From: Flavobacteriales bacterium
GTDB taxonomy: Bacteria > Bacteroidota > Bacteroidia > Flavobacteriales_D > Sanyastnellaceae
Assembly: GCA_947463065.1 (NCBI GenBank)
Contig: CANHSF010000002.1
Location: 1-48,283 of the forward strand
Reading direction: 5' to 3'
DNA: 48,283 nucleotides
Shown: positions 1-10,200 of the stretch, one piece after another
How the letters are laid out: the number at the start of each line of letters is the position of its first letter
Position numbering within the stretch: the first letter of the stretch is position 1
Notes under the pieces: generated by a model
Told to the model about the DNA's origin: nothing
Databases searched by the model: none
The model's input: the letters and a program-made list of their open reading frames with translations, nothing else
Position numbers and translations under genes: made by a program

Positions 1-263
1 ACGCAACTTGCTCTTGGGATGTGACAGGCGAACAGCCTGCACGACCAAGCACCGAGTGCTGGGAGAATGCAACATTCAACAATGCAACTTGCTCATGGGA
101 TGTGACAGGCGAACAGCCTGCACGACCAAGCACTGAATGCTGGGAGAATGCAACATTCAACAATGCCACTTGCTCTTGGGATGTAACCAGTGAACAGCCA
201 GCGCAGCCAGAATTAGCTTGCTACGAAATTGCATCGTTCAATAACGAAACATGTGAATGGGAT
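1..263 (+). repeat. 81-bp in-frame tandem repeat
   Basis: Period is exactly 81 bp: GTG at 21, GTG at 102, GTA at 183. The copy 21-101 and the copy 102-182 differ at four bases, all third codon positions, so the 27-residue units are identical. A partial copy lies at 1-20 and a diverged copy at 183-263. The array continues past the window start, so copy number is unknown. Confidence 0.95.
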
Positions 264-3200
264 ATCACTATTGAAGACCAGACCATTCCGGTAATTTCTG
301 CTGCTGGTGATAACATGACCATCGAATGTCCAGCAACACCTGAATTCACTGCTCCAACCGCAGAGGATGCTTGCGGTGAAGTAACTGTAGTGGAAGTTTC
401 TGACATTACAACAGAAGGCACTTGTCCAGGCTCTTATAGCCGCACCATCACTTGGAAAGCTATTGATGAATATGGTAATGAATCGGCACCCGTCTCACAA
501 ACCATCACGGTTGCAGACACTGAGGCACCGGTTGTAGTGAGTCGCACAAATGATATTAGTATCGAATGTGGTAACTCTTCATCATCCTGCGATTTGCTTT
601 GCAATGCTGATTTCGAAGACAATCAAATTGTAAATCCAGGCAATTGGACTTACATCGATCAATCCGCTGTACCATGTTGGATGGCTATCGGCTCAGGAAA
701 CATTATTGAAGTGTGGGGCAGCGGATTCTCTGGCGTTCCATCCTACTCAGGGCTTCAATTTATCGAATTGAACTCCGTATCTCCATCAACGGTGTATCAA
801 AACTTTACAGCGATTCCTGGTGCAACAGTGGATATTTCATTCGCCCATCGCGGACGCGCAGGTGTTGATGTCATGAGCCTAGAAGTAGGTCCTGTGGATG
901 GCCCATTTACATCCCTGGGAACTTTCTCAGCTGGCACGTCGCAGTGGAATATCAACTCGGTTTCTTACACTTTCCCAAATAACCCGAATACCAACTATTC
1001 ACTGCGATTCAATGCAGTTAATACAGCGGGTGGACCATCGGTTGGAAACTTCATTGACGATGTTACTATGTGCATTTCAGGCAGCGTTCATTCAGACATA
1101 ATTCCACCTGTATTTGCTGATAACTGCAGTGATGAATTGAGCATTGACTCAACACTCGTAACTACAATTATAGATTGCCATGTTATACAAACGTACACTT
1201 GGACTGCGACTGACCAATGTGGTAACTCAACAAGCGCATCCACAAGTATTACAACCACAGACACGACACCTCCTGTTGTTGACGAATACAGTATAGAAGT
1301 CACTCTTTATTGCGATCAGAGCGATGCTATTCCGGCGCCAACCGCATCGGATGCATGCAGTCAGGTCACCATGGAATATACCGATGTTCTATACTCAGGC
1401 GGTTGCCCAGGCACTATTGGGCGCAGCTACACCTTCACCGATCAGTGCGGGAATGCTGCTTATGCTACGCAGTTCATTACAGTTCTAGATAATGTTCCGC
1501 CGGCATTTAACTTCGTACCTGAGCCGAGAACATTCGTCTGCGGTGAAGCATACACAGCGCCTGTTTCTGCGCAAGCCAGCGACCTATGTGATTCCGATGT
1601 TCAAGTCAATTTCACTAGCACGATTGCTCCAAGCGATTGCCCACAACAGCAGTTGGTTATCAACACTTGGACAGCTATCGACGAATGCTTGAACCAAACA
1701 TCTGTTCAAGTTACCGATACAATTATCATCTGCCCTGAGATCATTGAAGTAACCTCTTGTGATCAGTATGAGTGGTTTGGTGAAGTATACACTGTATCAG
1801 GTAGCTATGCGCATTACACGAGCGAAAACGACTGCATCACTGCCTATGCACTTGAGTTGACCATTAACGAAAGCAGCAACACATCATTCATTGAGGAAGC
1901 ATGTGTAAGCTATACATGGAATGGAATTTCATACAATGCCTCTGGCGATTACACTCAACAATTTGTGAATGCAGCAGGTTGTGACTCCACTGTAACCTTG
2001 CATCTCACAATCAACCAGCCTTCATCGGCTCAGGTGAGTGCTTCAGCTTGCAGCAGCTATACATGGAATGGACAGACATACACCAACTCTGGAACATACA
2101 ACTACGTAACAACAAATGCAGTTGGCTGCGACAGCACAGTTACGCTTGCACTCACGATCAACACGCCGAGCATTTCATCGACGTCGATAAATTCAAGTTT
2201 ATCATCTATCGTTGCAGGCAACTCCGTTACTCTCAACGTGGTTGGTGGTTCACTTGGAACTGGTGCAATTTGGAAATGGTACCAGGGAAGTTGCGGCGGC
2301 GTTTATGTTGGCGCAGGCAATTCAATAGTTGTATCTCCAACGACTACTACAACCTATTTTGTTCGCGCGGAAGGTATATGCAACACCACACTTTGTGTTA
2401 GCAAAACCATCACTGTAAGTCCAGCTTGCGGTCCATCATCAGTTAGTAGCAACGCGTTGAATAATACCACTTGCCAGGGAGCCTCAGTCGTATTGAGCGT
2501 AACAGGTACACTTTCGAGCGGCGCTTCATGGAAGTGGTATAAAAACTCATGTGGAGGCACATGCATCGGCACCGGAAGCAATTTAACGGTTGCACCAACT
2601 GTTACCACAACATATTATGTGCGTTCACAAGGAGGTGTTTGTGGCACAACATTCTGTTTACCAATCACCATCGTGGTTACAAGACCGCCTAGTCGTCCCG
2701 GTCTCATTACAGGCTTGACTACTGGCCTTTGTAACCGTCAGCAGGTGTCTTATTGTGTAGGTGCCGTGAGCGGTGCAACGTCCTATCAATGGACTTTGCC
2801 TACGGGTGCAACTTTAGTGAGTGGCCAAGGAACCAACTGCATTGTTGTAAACTTCAACGGCAGTTTAGGTATGAATGCCTCATGCGGATATGCTGCCATT
2901 TGCGTACGTGCAGTGAACAATTGTGGAGTAAGTCAGTCAAGATGTGTGAATCTAAGTAATACGCCTAGCACCACGGGCATAAGCATCTCTGGATTATTAT
3001 GTCTAGCACCGGGCACAACCACTACTTATTCCGTTCCATCAATTACTGGTGCAACACAGTATACGTGGTCAATTCCATCAGGATGGCAGTTGATATCCGG
3101 ACAAGGCACCAATAGCATCACCGTGATTACAGGCAACAATTCTGGTCATGTGAATGTGACTCCGAGCAATACATGTTCGACTGGAACACGCATTAGACGC

Positions 3201-3482
3201 TATGTTACCATTTCAGCCAACTCACCTCGCAGTTTCAGCATGACTTCAGAATCTGCTATTGAGGTCCTGTTGTATCCTAATCCAGCCAATAATTTCTTTA
3301 CAGTATCTGCAACTGAAGAGGAGCCCGTATTGATAGAGGTTATGGATATATCTGGGAAATTGATTTACCGAGGGGCTTGGATGCGTGAAATAAGCACAGA
3401 ATCATGGGAAACGGGAATGTACATTGTACGTATCCATTTCAAAAATGAAGTTCAGTCAAAACGCATTGAGATTTTACACTAG
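3..3482 (+). CDS. Giant T9SS-secreted adhesin with HYR-like repeats (5' end outside window)
   Basis: The frame is open from base 3 with no start, so the protein begins upstream; 1159 residues are visible. A GTG at 21 is an internal Val codon, not a start. Order seen: 27-residue tandem repeats with pattern E-Q-P-A...C-[WY]-E...F-N-N...C-x-W-D (to about 263); HYR/Ig-like modules (about 264-580, 1110-1730) with recurring DxxxP and CG motifs; a jelly-roll-like module (about 590-1080); three SYTWNG-type repeats ending GCDSTVTL (about 1750-2165); two paired 'WKWY..SCGG' modules (about 2170-2680); PKD-like modules; and a T9SS type A sorting domain with core LLYPNPANNFF at the C-terminus. Cys-rich extracellular repeats and the sorting domain imply a cell-surface adhesin exported by the SprA system encoded just downstream. 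The ligand is unknown. The class is secure, the function is inference. Confidence 0.85.
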   Translation, partial: ATCSWDVTGEQPARPSTECWENATFNNATCSWDVTGEQPARPSTECWENATFNNATCSWDVTSEQPAQPELACYEIASFNNETCEWDITIEDQTIPVISAAGDNMTIECPATPEFTAPTAEDACGEVTVVEVSDITTEGTCPGSYSRTITWKAIDEYGNESAPVSQTITVADTEAPVVVSRTNDISIECGNSSSSCDLLCNADFEDNQIVNPGNWTYIDQSAVPCWMAIGSGNIIEVWGSGFSGVPSYSGLQFIELNSVSPSTVYQNFTAIPGATVDISFAHRGRAGVDVMSLEVGPVDGPFTSLGTFSAGTSQWNINSVSYTFPNNPNTNYSLRFNAVNTAGGPSVGNFIDDVTMCISGSVHSDIIPPVFADNCSDELSIDSTLVTTIIDCHVIQTYTWTATDQCGNSTSASTSITTTDTTPPVVDEYSIEVTLYCDQSDAIPAPTASDACSQVTMEYTDVLYSGGCPGTIGRSYTFTDQCGNAAYATQFITVLDNVPPAFNFVPEPRTFVCGEAYTAPVSAQASDLCDSDVQVNFTSTIAPSDCPQQQLVINTWTAIDECLNQTSVQVTDTIIICPEIIEVTSCDQYEWFGEVYTVSGSYAHYTSENDCITAYALELTINESSNTSFIEEACVSYTWNGISYNASGDYTQQFVNAAGCDSTVTLHLTINQPSSAQVSASACSSYTWNGQTYTNSGTYNYVTTNAVGCDSTVTLALTINTPSISSTSINSSLSSIVAGNSVTLNVVGGSLGTGAIWKWYQGSCGGVYVGAGNSIVVSPTTTTTYFVRAEGICNTTLCVSKTITVSPACGPSSVSSNALNNTTCQGASVVLSVTGTLSSGASWKWYKNSCGGTCIGTGSNLTVAPTVTTTYYVRSQGGVCGTTFCLPITIVVTRPPSRPGLITGLTTGLCNRQQVSYCVGAVSGATSYQWTLPTGATLVSGQGTNCIVVNFNGSLGMNASCGYAAICVRAVNNCGVSQSRCVNLSNTPSTTGISISGLLCLAPGTTTTYSVPSITGATQYTWSIPSGWQLISGQGTNSITVITGNNSGHVNVTPSNTCSTGTRIRRYVTISANSPRSFSMTSESAIEVLLYPNPANNFFTVSATEEEPVLIEVMDISGKLIYRGAWMREISTESWETGMYIVRIHFKNEVQSKRIEILH

Positions 3483-3504
3483 TTTTTTCCTCTCAAGCAA
3501 ATTC

Positions 3505-3545
3505 AAGAGGCTGTCTATCAACGACAGCCTCTTTGCTTTTTCTAC
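3505..3545 (+). terminator. Rho-independent terminator after the adhesin gene
   Basis: An 11-bp perfect stem (aagaggctgtc at 3505-3515, gacagcctctt at 3523-3533) with a 7-base loop is followed by a T-rich run. It lies 23 bases after the adhesin stop and separates that gene from ruvA. Confidence 0.88.
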
Positions 3546-3662
3546 ACTTTGTTCATCTGAATTTGGGTTGAAAACGAATTTCATCAAGTCCTTCTCAATA
3601 AAAAAGTTTTGGACTATCTATGCACTCAACATTTTGACACACTCCCAACCCTCTAACAAACT

Positions 3663-4253
3663 ATGCTTCAGCATCTTAGTGGAAAATTGATTGAAAAAAG
3701 CCCTGTCCATGCTGTGATTGACGTCAGCGGGATTGGGTATTTTTTGCAAATTTCACTGCATACCTTTGGCCGCTTGGGCGAATCCGAACAAGTGAAGTTG
3801 TACACCCATCTCACCATCAATAGCAATGACTTTAGTATTCAATTGTTTGGATTTTTTGATGATGCCGAGAGGGATGTTTTCAGAAAGCTGATTTCCGTCA
3901 GTGGCATTGGGCCCAATACAGCCCGAATGATTTTGAGTGGGCGGAGTACCGACGAGGTAAAGCACATGATTCTTACCAAGGATGTTGCTGGTTTTAAGCG
4001 CATTAAAGGAATAGGAGAAAAGACAGCCGAACGCATTATCATCGATTTGCACGATAAAATTGGAAAGATCAGTGACGCGCAGTACGAAAAAATTCCCGTC
4101 GCACACAATACCAAGAAGGTTGAAGCGTTAGCAGCGCTGACCTCGCTAGGACTAGACAGAACCAAAACCGAAAAAGTCTTGGAAAAGATGATGTTGACGC
4201 AACCGGAGGCGTCACTAGAAGATCTTATCAAGCAAGTTTTAAAACAAATTTGA
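3663..4253 (+). CDS. ruvA: Holliday junction branch migration protein RuvA
   Basis: The 196-residue protein has the usual RuvA length and layout. The N-terminal OB-fold starts MLQHLSGKLIEKSP and contains DVSGIGYF. Two helix-hairpin-helix motifs follow, VSGIGPNTA (about residues 77-85) and IKGIGEKTAE (about 112-121). A C-terminal helical domain (about 150-196) with ALTSLGL is the part that contacts RuvB. RuvA tetramers bind four-way junctions and load the RuvB motor during recombinational repair. No ruvB or ruvC is in the window. The gene stops 18 bases before sprA, in the same reading frame, so the two are probably co-transcribed. A ruvA-sprA pairing is familiar in Bacteroidota. Confidence 0.95.
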   Translation: MLQHLSGKLIEKSPVHAVIDVSGIGYFLQISLHTFGRLGESEQVKLYTHLTINSNDFSIQLFGFFDDAERDVFRKLISVSGIGPNTARMILSGRSTDEVKHMILTKDVAGFKRIKGIGEKTAERIIIDLHDKIGKISDAQYEKIPVAHNTKKVEALAALTSLGLDRTKTEKVLEKMMLTQPEASLEDLIKQVLKQI

Positions 4254-4271
4254 ATTTATTTATCCCGAATT

Positions 4272-7200
4272 GTGAATCAGCCCAGTTGGACCACCCACTT
4301 CTATCGTTTTTGCTTTATCTCTGTCTTGTCCGTTTCGGTTTGGATGGCATTGGCCAATTCCACAACCTCTTCCCTTACACCACGGCGAACATTGCGCACG
4401 CAAAAAGCCAAGATGGAAGCCGATGAAATCAGCCCGGCCGATTTTGTTGCTTCAGTTGACACCTCGGGCACAGATACGTCGGATGTTGAACTGATTTGGC
4501 CCGTAGAAGACAACATCAATCCGAGCCAAGATCCGGGTGGCATCAACATTCCACTGCCCGACAACATCGATTACAACGTCGAATACAACCCAGAAACCGG
4601 ACAATACGAGGTGATCCAAACGGTGGGCAAGGGCATTGAGTATCGCCCCCGCACCAGCATGACGTTGGAGGAGTACATGAACCAGCAGAAGGATCAGAAC
4701 ATTTACGAGTACTTCAAAGAAATTCAACAGGAAGAAGATGAGGCCAACCGTGAATGGAGCAAGGTCATCAAGGTGGGAGGAGCTGGATTCGAAGGCATCT
4801 TCGGGAGCAACGAAATCGAAATTCGCCCGCAGGGTTCTGCCGAACTGACCTTTGGTTTGAACATTTCTAAAACCGAAAACCCACGTATTCCGCTTCGCCA
4901 ACGACGCATTACCACTTTTGACTTCGACCAAAAAATCCAGCTCAATGTGGTTGGAAATATCGGAACGCGCATGAAATTGAATGTGAACTACAATACCGAG
5001 AGCACATTCGATTTCGAAAACCAGATGAAACTTGAGTACACCGGAGACGAGGACCAAATCATACAAAAAATTGAATTGGGAAATGTCAGCCTTCCGCTCA
5101 ACGGTCAACTCATCCAAGGTTCCACCAGTCTATTTGGAGCCAAGCTTTCCACCAAATGGGGGCGTCTCCGCAACACTACGGTATTCTCCCAGCAAAAAGG
5201 AGAGCGCAAAGAAATCACCGTTCAGGGAGGTGCCCAGACCCAGGCCTTTGATATAACGGCCGATAACTATGAAGCCAATCGCCACTACTTTCTTTCGGGT
5301 TGGTTTCGCGACGAATACGACCGCGCATGCAGCTCGTTGCCCGTAGTGGGAAGTGGCGTAAACGTGACGCGAATAGAGGTTTGGCTGGTGAATTTGCAAG
5401 CCAATACCCAAGATGTTCGCAACGTTGTGGCTTTCTCTGATCTTGGAGAACCCACAGAGTACATGAGCCATGACCTTGTTTTTGATGCGGGCGGAACAAG
5501 CGACAACCGACTGTACAATCGCGGAGATATTGCCACAACACAATTGGGCAACCCCAGCAACCTCAACAACGACATATTCCTAGACTGTACGGATGGCCAG
5601 CCATTCTCCGATGCCATTCTCAATACTACAGGGACATCCCAAGCCATATCCGGCAACCCCGATTACATCGACATGGACAACGGCACACACTTCGAGCGCA
5701 TAAACAATATGCGCCGTTTGAATGCCTCAGAGTACAGCTACAACTCTCGACTTGGTTTCATTTCGCTCAAACAAAGCTTGAACAATGCCGAAGTATTGGC
5801 AGTGGCCTATGAGTACACTTTGAATGGAGAAACCTACCAAGTGGGAACCATTTCACAAGATGGATATGCTGCTCCGCAATCCCTTATCTTGAAGTTGATC
5901 AAGCCGAGTATCACCCGCGTCAAATTGGAAGATGGCTTTGCTGCTCCGCTTTGGGACAACATGATGAAAAACGTCTATTCGCTCGGCGCGTTTGGTATTT
6001 CACCCGAAAACTTCCGTCTCGATGTATGGTACAACAATCCAGCGACCGGGGTCAATCAAAACTATATTCCCCGAGAGCCATTGAACGGCACCCTGCTGCT
6101 TCAGGTTTTGAATTTGGACCGCATCGATGCACAGCAGATGCCCTACTCCGATGGATTTTTCGATTTCATTCAAGGCGCCTCCACCACCGGAGGATTGATT
6201 GATGCACAGAGCGGCCGCGTGTATTTCCCGGTTGTGGAGCCATTTGGTAGTCACTTGGCCAAAAAAATAGAAGATGGTTTTGGAGGCAATACCACCGAGG
6301 CGCAACAAGTGATCAACTCGGTAGTCTACCAGCCCTTGTACGACTCCACCAAAACCGTTGCTCAGATATTGTTTCCGAACCTCAACCGTTTCCGCATCAA
6401 AGGACAATACCAAAGTTCAAGCGGCAGCGAGATCTCCCTCAATGCACTGAACATACCGCAAGGAGCGGTGATCGTTACAGCCGGAGGCATCAAACTGCAA
6501 GAAGGGGTGGATTACACCGTGGACTACAACTTGGGTCGGGTGCGCATTTTGAATGAAGGCGTCATGTCCAGTGGCCAACCGATTAAAGTTTCGGTGGAAA
6601 GCAACTCGCTGTTCAACCTGCAGTTCCGAACGATGATTGGAACGCGGTTCGATTACACCTTCAATGAGCATTTAACCATCGGGGGTACACTTCTCAACCT
6701 GCGCGAGCGCCCCGTCACTCAAAAAGTCAATCAAGGCGATGAACCGGTCAACAATACGACCATCGGACTTGATGGAAACTTTCAAAAAGAAATTCCGGCT
6801 TTAACAACGATGGTGGATCGCATACCCTTTATCGAAACAAAAGCGAAGTCCAATGTGACGTTTTCAGCCGAAGCGGCCAAACTTTTTCCCGGACATAGTC
6901 GCGCTATATCGCGAGACGGAAATGCATATGTGGACGATTTTGAGGGCAGTCAAAGCGTAATCGATTTGCGTAGCATCAATCAATGGTTCTTGGCCAGCAC
7001 ACCCAAATTGCAGAACAGTTTGTTTCCCGAATCCGCGTTTGAGGATAGCTTGATCTACAACTACAACAGAGCGAAATTGAGCTGGTATGTGATCGATCCG
7101 CTCTTCTACCGCAATACAGGAGGACTCACTCCCGACAATATCACCGAAGACATCCAAAGCGATCACCGCATGCGTGAAATTCTCGAGGGCGAGGTATTCC

Positions 7201-10200
7201 CCAATCGCCAGCTACCTCAAGGCACGCCGCCCAACATTGCCACCCTCGACTTGACCTATCGACCCAATTTGCGTGGTCCGTACAACTACGATTTGCCCAG
7301 TGGAACAGGAATATCGGCAGGTCTCAATACAGATGGAACATTGGCCGATCCCGAATCGCGATGGGGCGGAATACAGCGGGCTCTTACCACTACCGATTTT
7401 GAAGCCAGCAATGTGCAATTCATTCAATTCTGGCTTATGGATCCATTCAACGCGGATGCGACAGCAAATGGCCAAGACACCGGTGGAGACTTGTATTTCC
7501 ATTTGGGGAATGTATCGGAAGACATCCTCAATGACAGCAAATGGAGCTATGAGAATGGATTTCCAACCGACAACAATGGATTGCAATTTGGCACCGAACC
7601 TAGCCCTTGGGGCAAATATCCTGACCCCGACAACTTCAATGTCGTCAATGCATTCGACAACAGTTTGGGCAATTACGAACAACAAGATATTGGTCTAGAT
7701 GGATTGACAAGCGCACAAGAAAACGCATTCTTTGCCGATTGGCTCAGCCAATTGCAAGGTTACCTCAACAGCGGTGCATACACCCAATACATTCAAGATC
7801 CATCGGCCGACGACTACGCCAACTTCCGCAGTTCCGATGCCGACAGCGACAACCTGAATACCATCGAGCGCTATGCCTCATTCAATGGTTATGAAGGCAA
7901 CTCCGATACCAGCACCCCCGATGGTTATCCGATAGCCGCTACAACCATACCCAACACCGAGGACATCAACCAGGACATTACCCTGAACACCATCGAAAGT
8001 TATTTTCAGTACAAAGTGAATTTGCGTCCCGGAGCTTTGGGCGAAAACAACATAGGCACCAACTACATTACCGATAGCTTCTTGACCACCCGCACCACCA
8101 TCAACGGGGAAGAGCGTCCAATCCGTTGGTATCAATTCAAGATCCCGATTGAGGAGTTTGAAAAAAGCGTTGGTGGCATTGCCGATTTTCGATCGATCCG
8201 TTACATGCGTGTGTTCCTCAAAGGTTGGGAAGAGGAAGTAACCCTTCGCTTTGCGCGATTGGAATTGGTTCGCGGCGAATGGCGCAAGTACATCAGTTCG
8301 TTGAATGGGCCACAAGAATTGGAGCCCAATGACGATCCATTGACCACCTTCAACATTGCAGCAGTCAACATTGAAGAAAATGGCAATCGCGAACCGATCA
8401 ACTACGTGATCCCACCTGGAATTTTGCGCGAGCAAGATGTGGCCAGCGCCAATCTTCGCAGTTTGAACGAACAATCGCTATCCATGGAGGTGTGCAATTT
8501 GGCCGATGGAGATGCACGCGCTGCATACCGCACCGTGAACTACGATATGCGCCAATACAAACGTTTGCGCATGTTTGCACACGCCGAGGCCTTGGGCGAG
8601 GAAAGCCAAATCAGCAACAAAGACTTGACGGTGTTCATTCGTTTGGGATCAGACTTCAACGAGAACTATTATGAGTATGAACTTCCGATGAAGCTTACGC
8701 CGTGGTTTGCCAGTGATGACGATGCCATTTGGCCCGAAGAGAATACGTTCGACATCAATTTGGAAGACCTCCAGAACCTCAAGGCTGGCCGACCAACTAC
8801 ATTTAACAACCTGGCGGAATTCGAAAAAATGATTGGCAATGCCCGAGTGGTGGTGCGCGGCAATCCCAACTTAGCGAATGTCACCGTTCTTATGATCGGA
8901 GTGCGCAATCCAGACAAGGACAAAAATGCCTTTGAAACCAATGACGATGGACGAACGAAGTGCGCAACCATATGGGTGAATGAATTGCGCTTGAGCGAAT
9001 TCAACGAGCAAGGCGGCTGGGCAGCTGTAGCCCGCATGAATGCGACACTTGCCGACTTTGCAACCGTTGCTGTTGCAGGTAACATCTCCACACCAGGTTG
9101 GGGCACGATAGAACAACGCGTACAACAGCGTCAGCAAGCTACGATCATGGGTTTCGATGCAAACTCTACCTTACAATTGGGTAAATTTTTTCCAGAAAAT
9201 TGGGGAGTTCAAGTGCCGATGTATTTGGGATATTCAGAAACGGTGAATACACCGCGATTCAGTCCATTGCAGCCCGACTTGGTGATGGACGACTTGCCCA
9301 ATGTGAATCAGTCGCTCAAGAAAAAATCGCAGGACTACGTCAAACGACGGAGCATCAATTTCACCAATGTGCGGATCGACCCAAAAAAGGACAACACAAA
9401 AACAGGTGCAGAAGAAGGTAAACCCGAAGCCAAGCCCGAAGCCAAACCCGACCCGAAAGGCGCTGGAGCAGGCGGTGCAGCGGGCGGTGAAAAGCCGAAA
9501 AAGGACCAATTCTTTGACGTCAAGAACTTCAGTGTTTCTTACAGCTACAACGAAGAATACCGGAGAGACATCAACATCGATTGGCGATTGAATAAAAGAT
9601 ACCGCGGTGCGTTTGATTATTCTTTCCAAAACAAACCCAAAGAGATCCGCCCATTTGCAAAAATTCCAGGCGTCAAAGACTCCAAATACCTCAAGTGGAT
9701 CAAGGAGTTCAATTTCTATCCAGGGATCAAACAAATCGGCTTCCACACCGAAATGAATCGCAGTTATGAGACGAGCCGAATCCGCAACAACACGTTGGAA
9801 TTGACGGGGGCGTATAGCGATATATTGATCAATACCCAGGTGCAAAAAACATGGAATTGGTCGCGTCAATACACGTTAAAATACGACATTGCCAAGAGCT
9901 TAAAGTTCGATTACACCGCTAACAACCTTGGTCTCGTTGGCGAGCCTCGTGGCCTCATCGACAAAGAGGATACCGATTGGTACCAAAACTACAAAGACAC
10001 CGTATGGTCCAATATCCGCGGTGGAGGCAATAACACACAGTTCAATCAAAACATGACCTTGAGTTATAAATTGCCATTCGACAAATTCCCGTTGATTGAC
10101 TTCATCAGCAGCGATGCGCGCTATGCAGCCACCTACCGTTGGGATCGCGCTCCATTTACCCAAGATTCATTGGGCAATACGATTCAAAATTCACGTCAAG

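Noticed and set aside
1-263. CRISPR-like array
   Set aside because: The repeats are contiguous and in frame with no spacers, so they are protein repeats.
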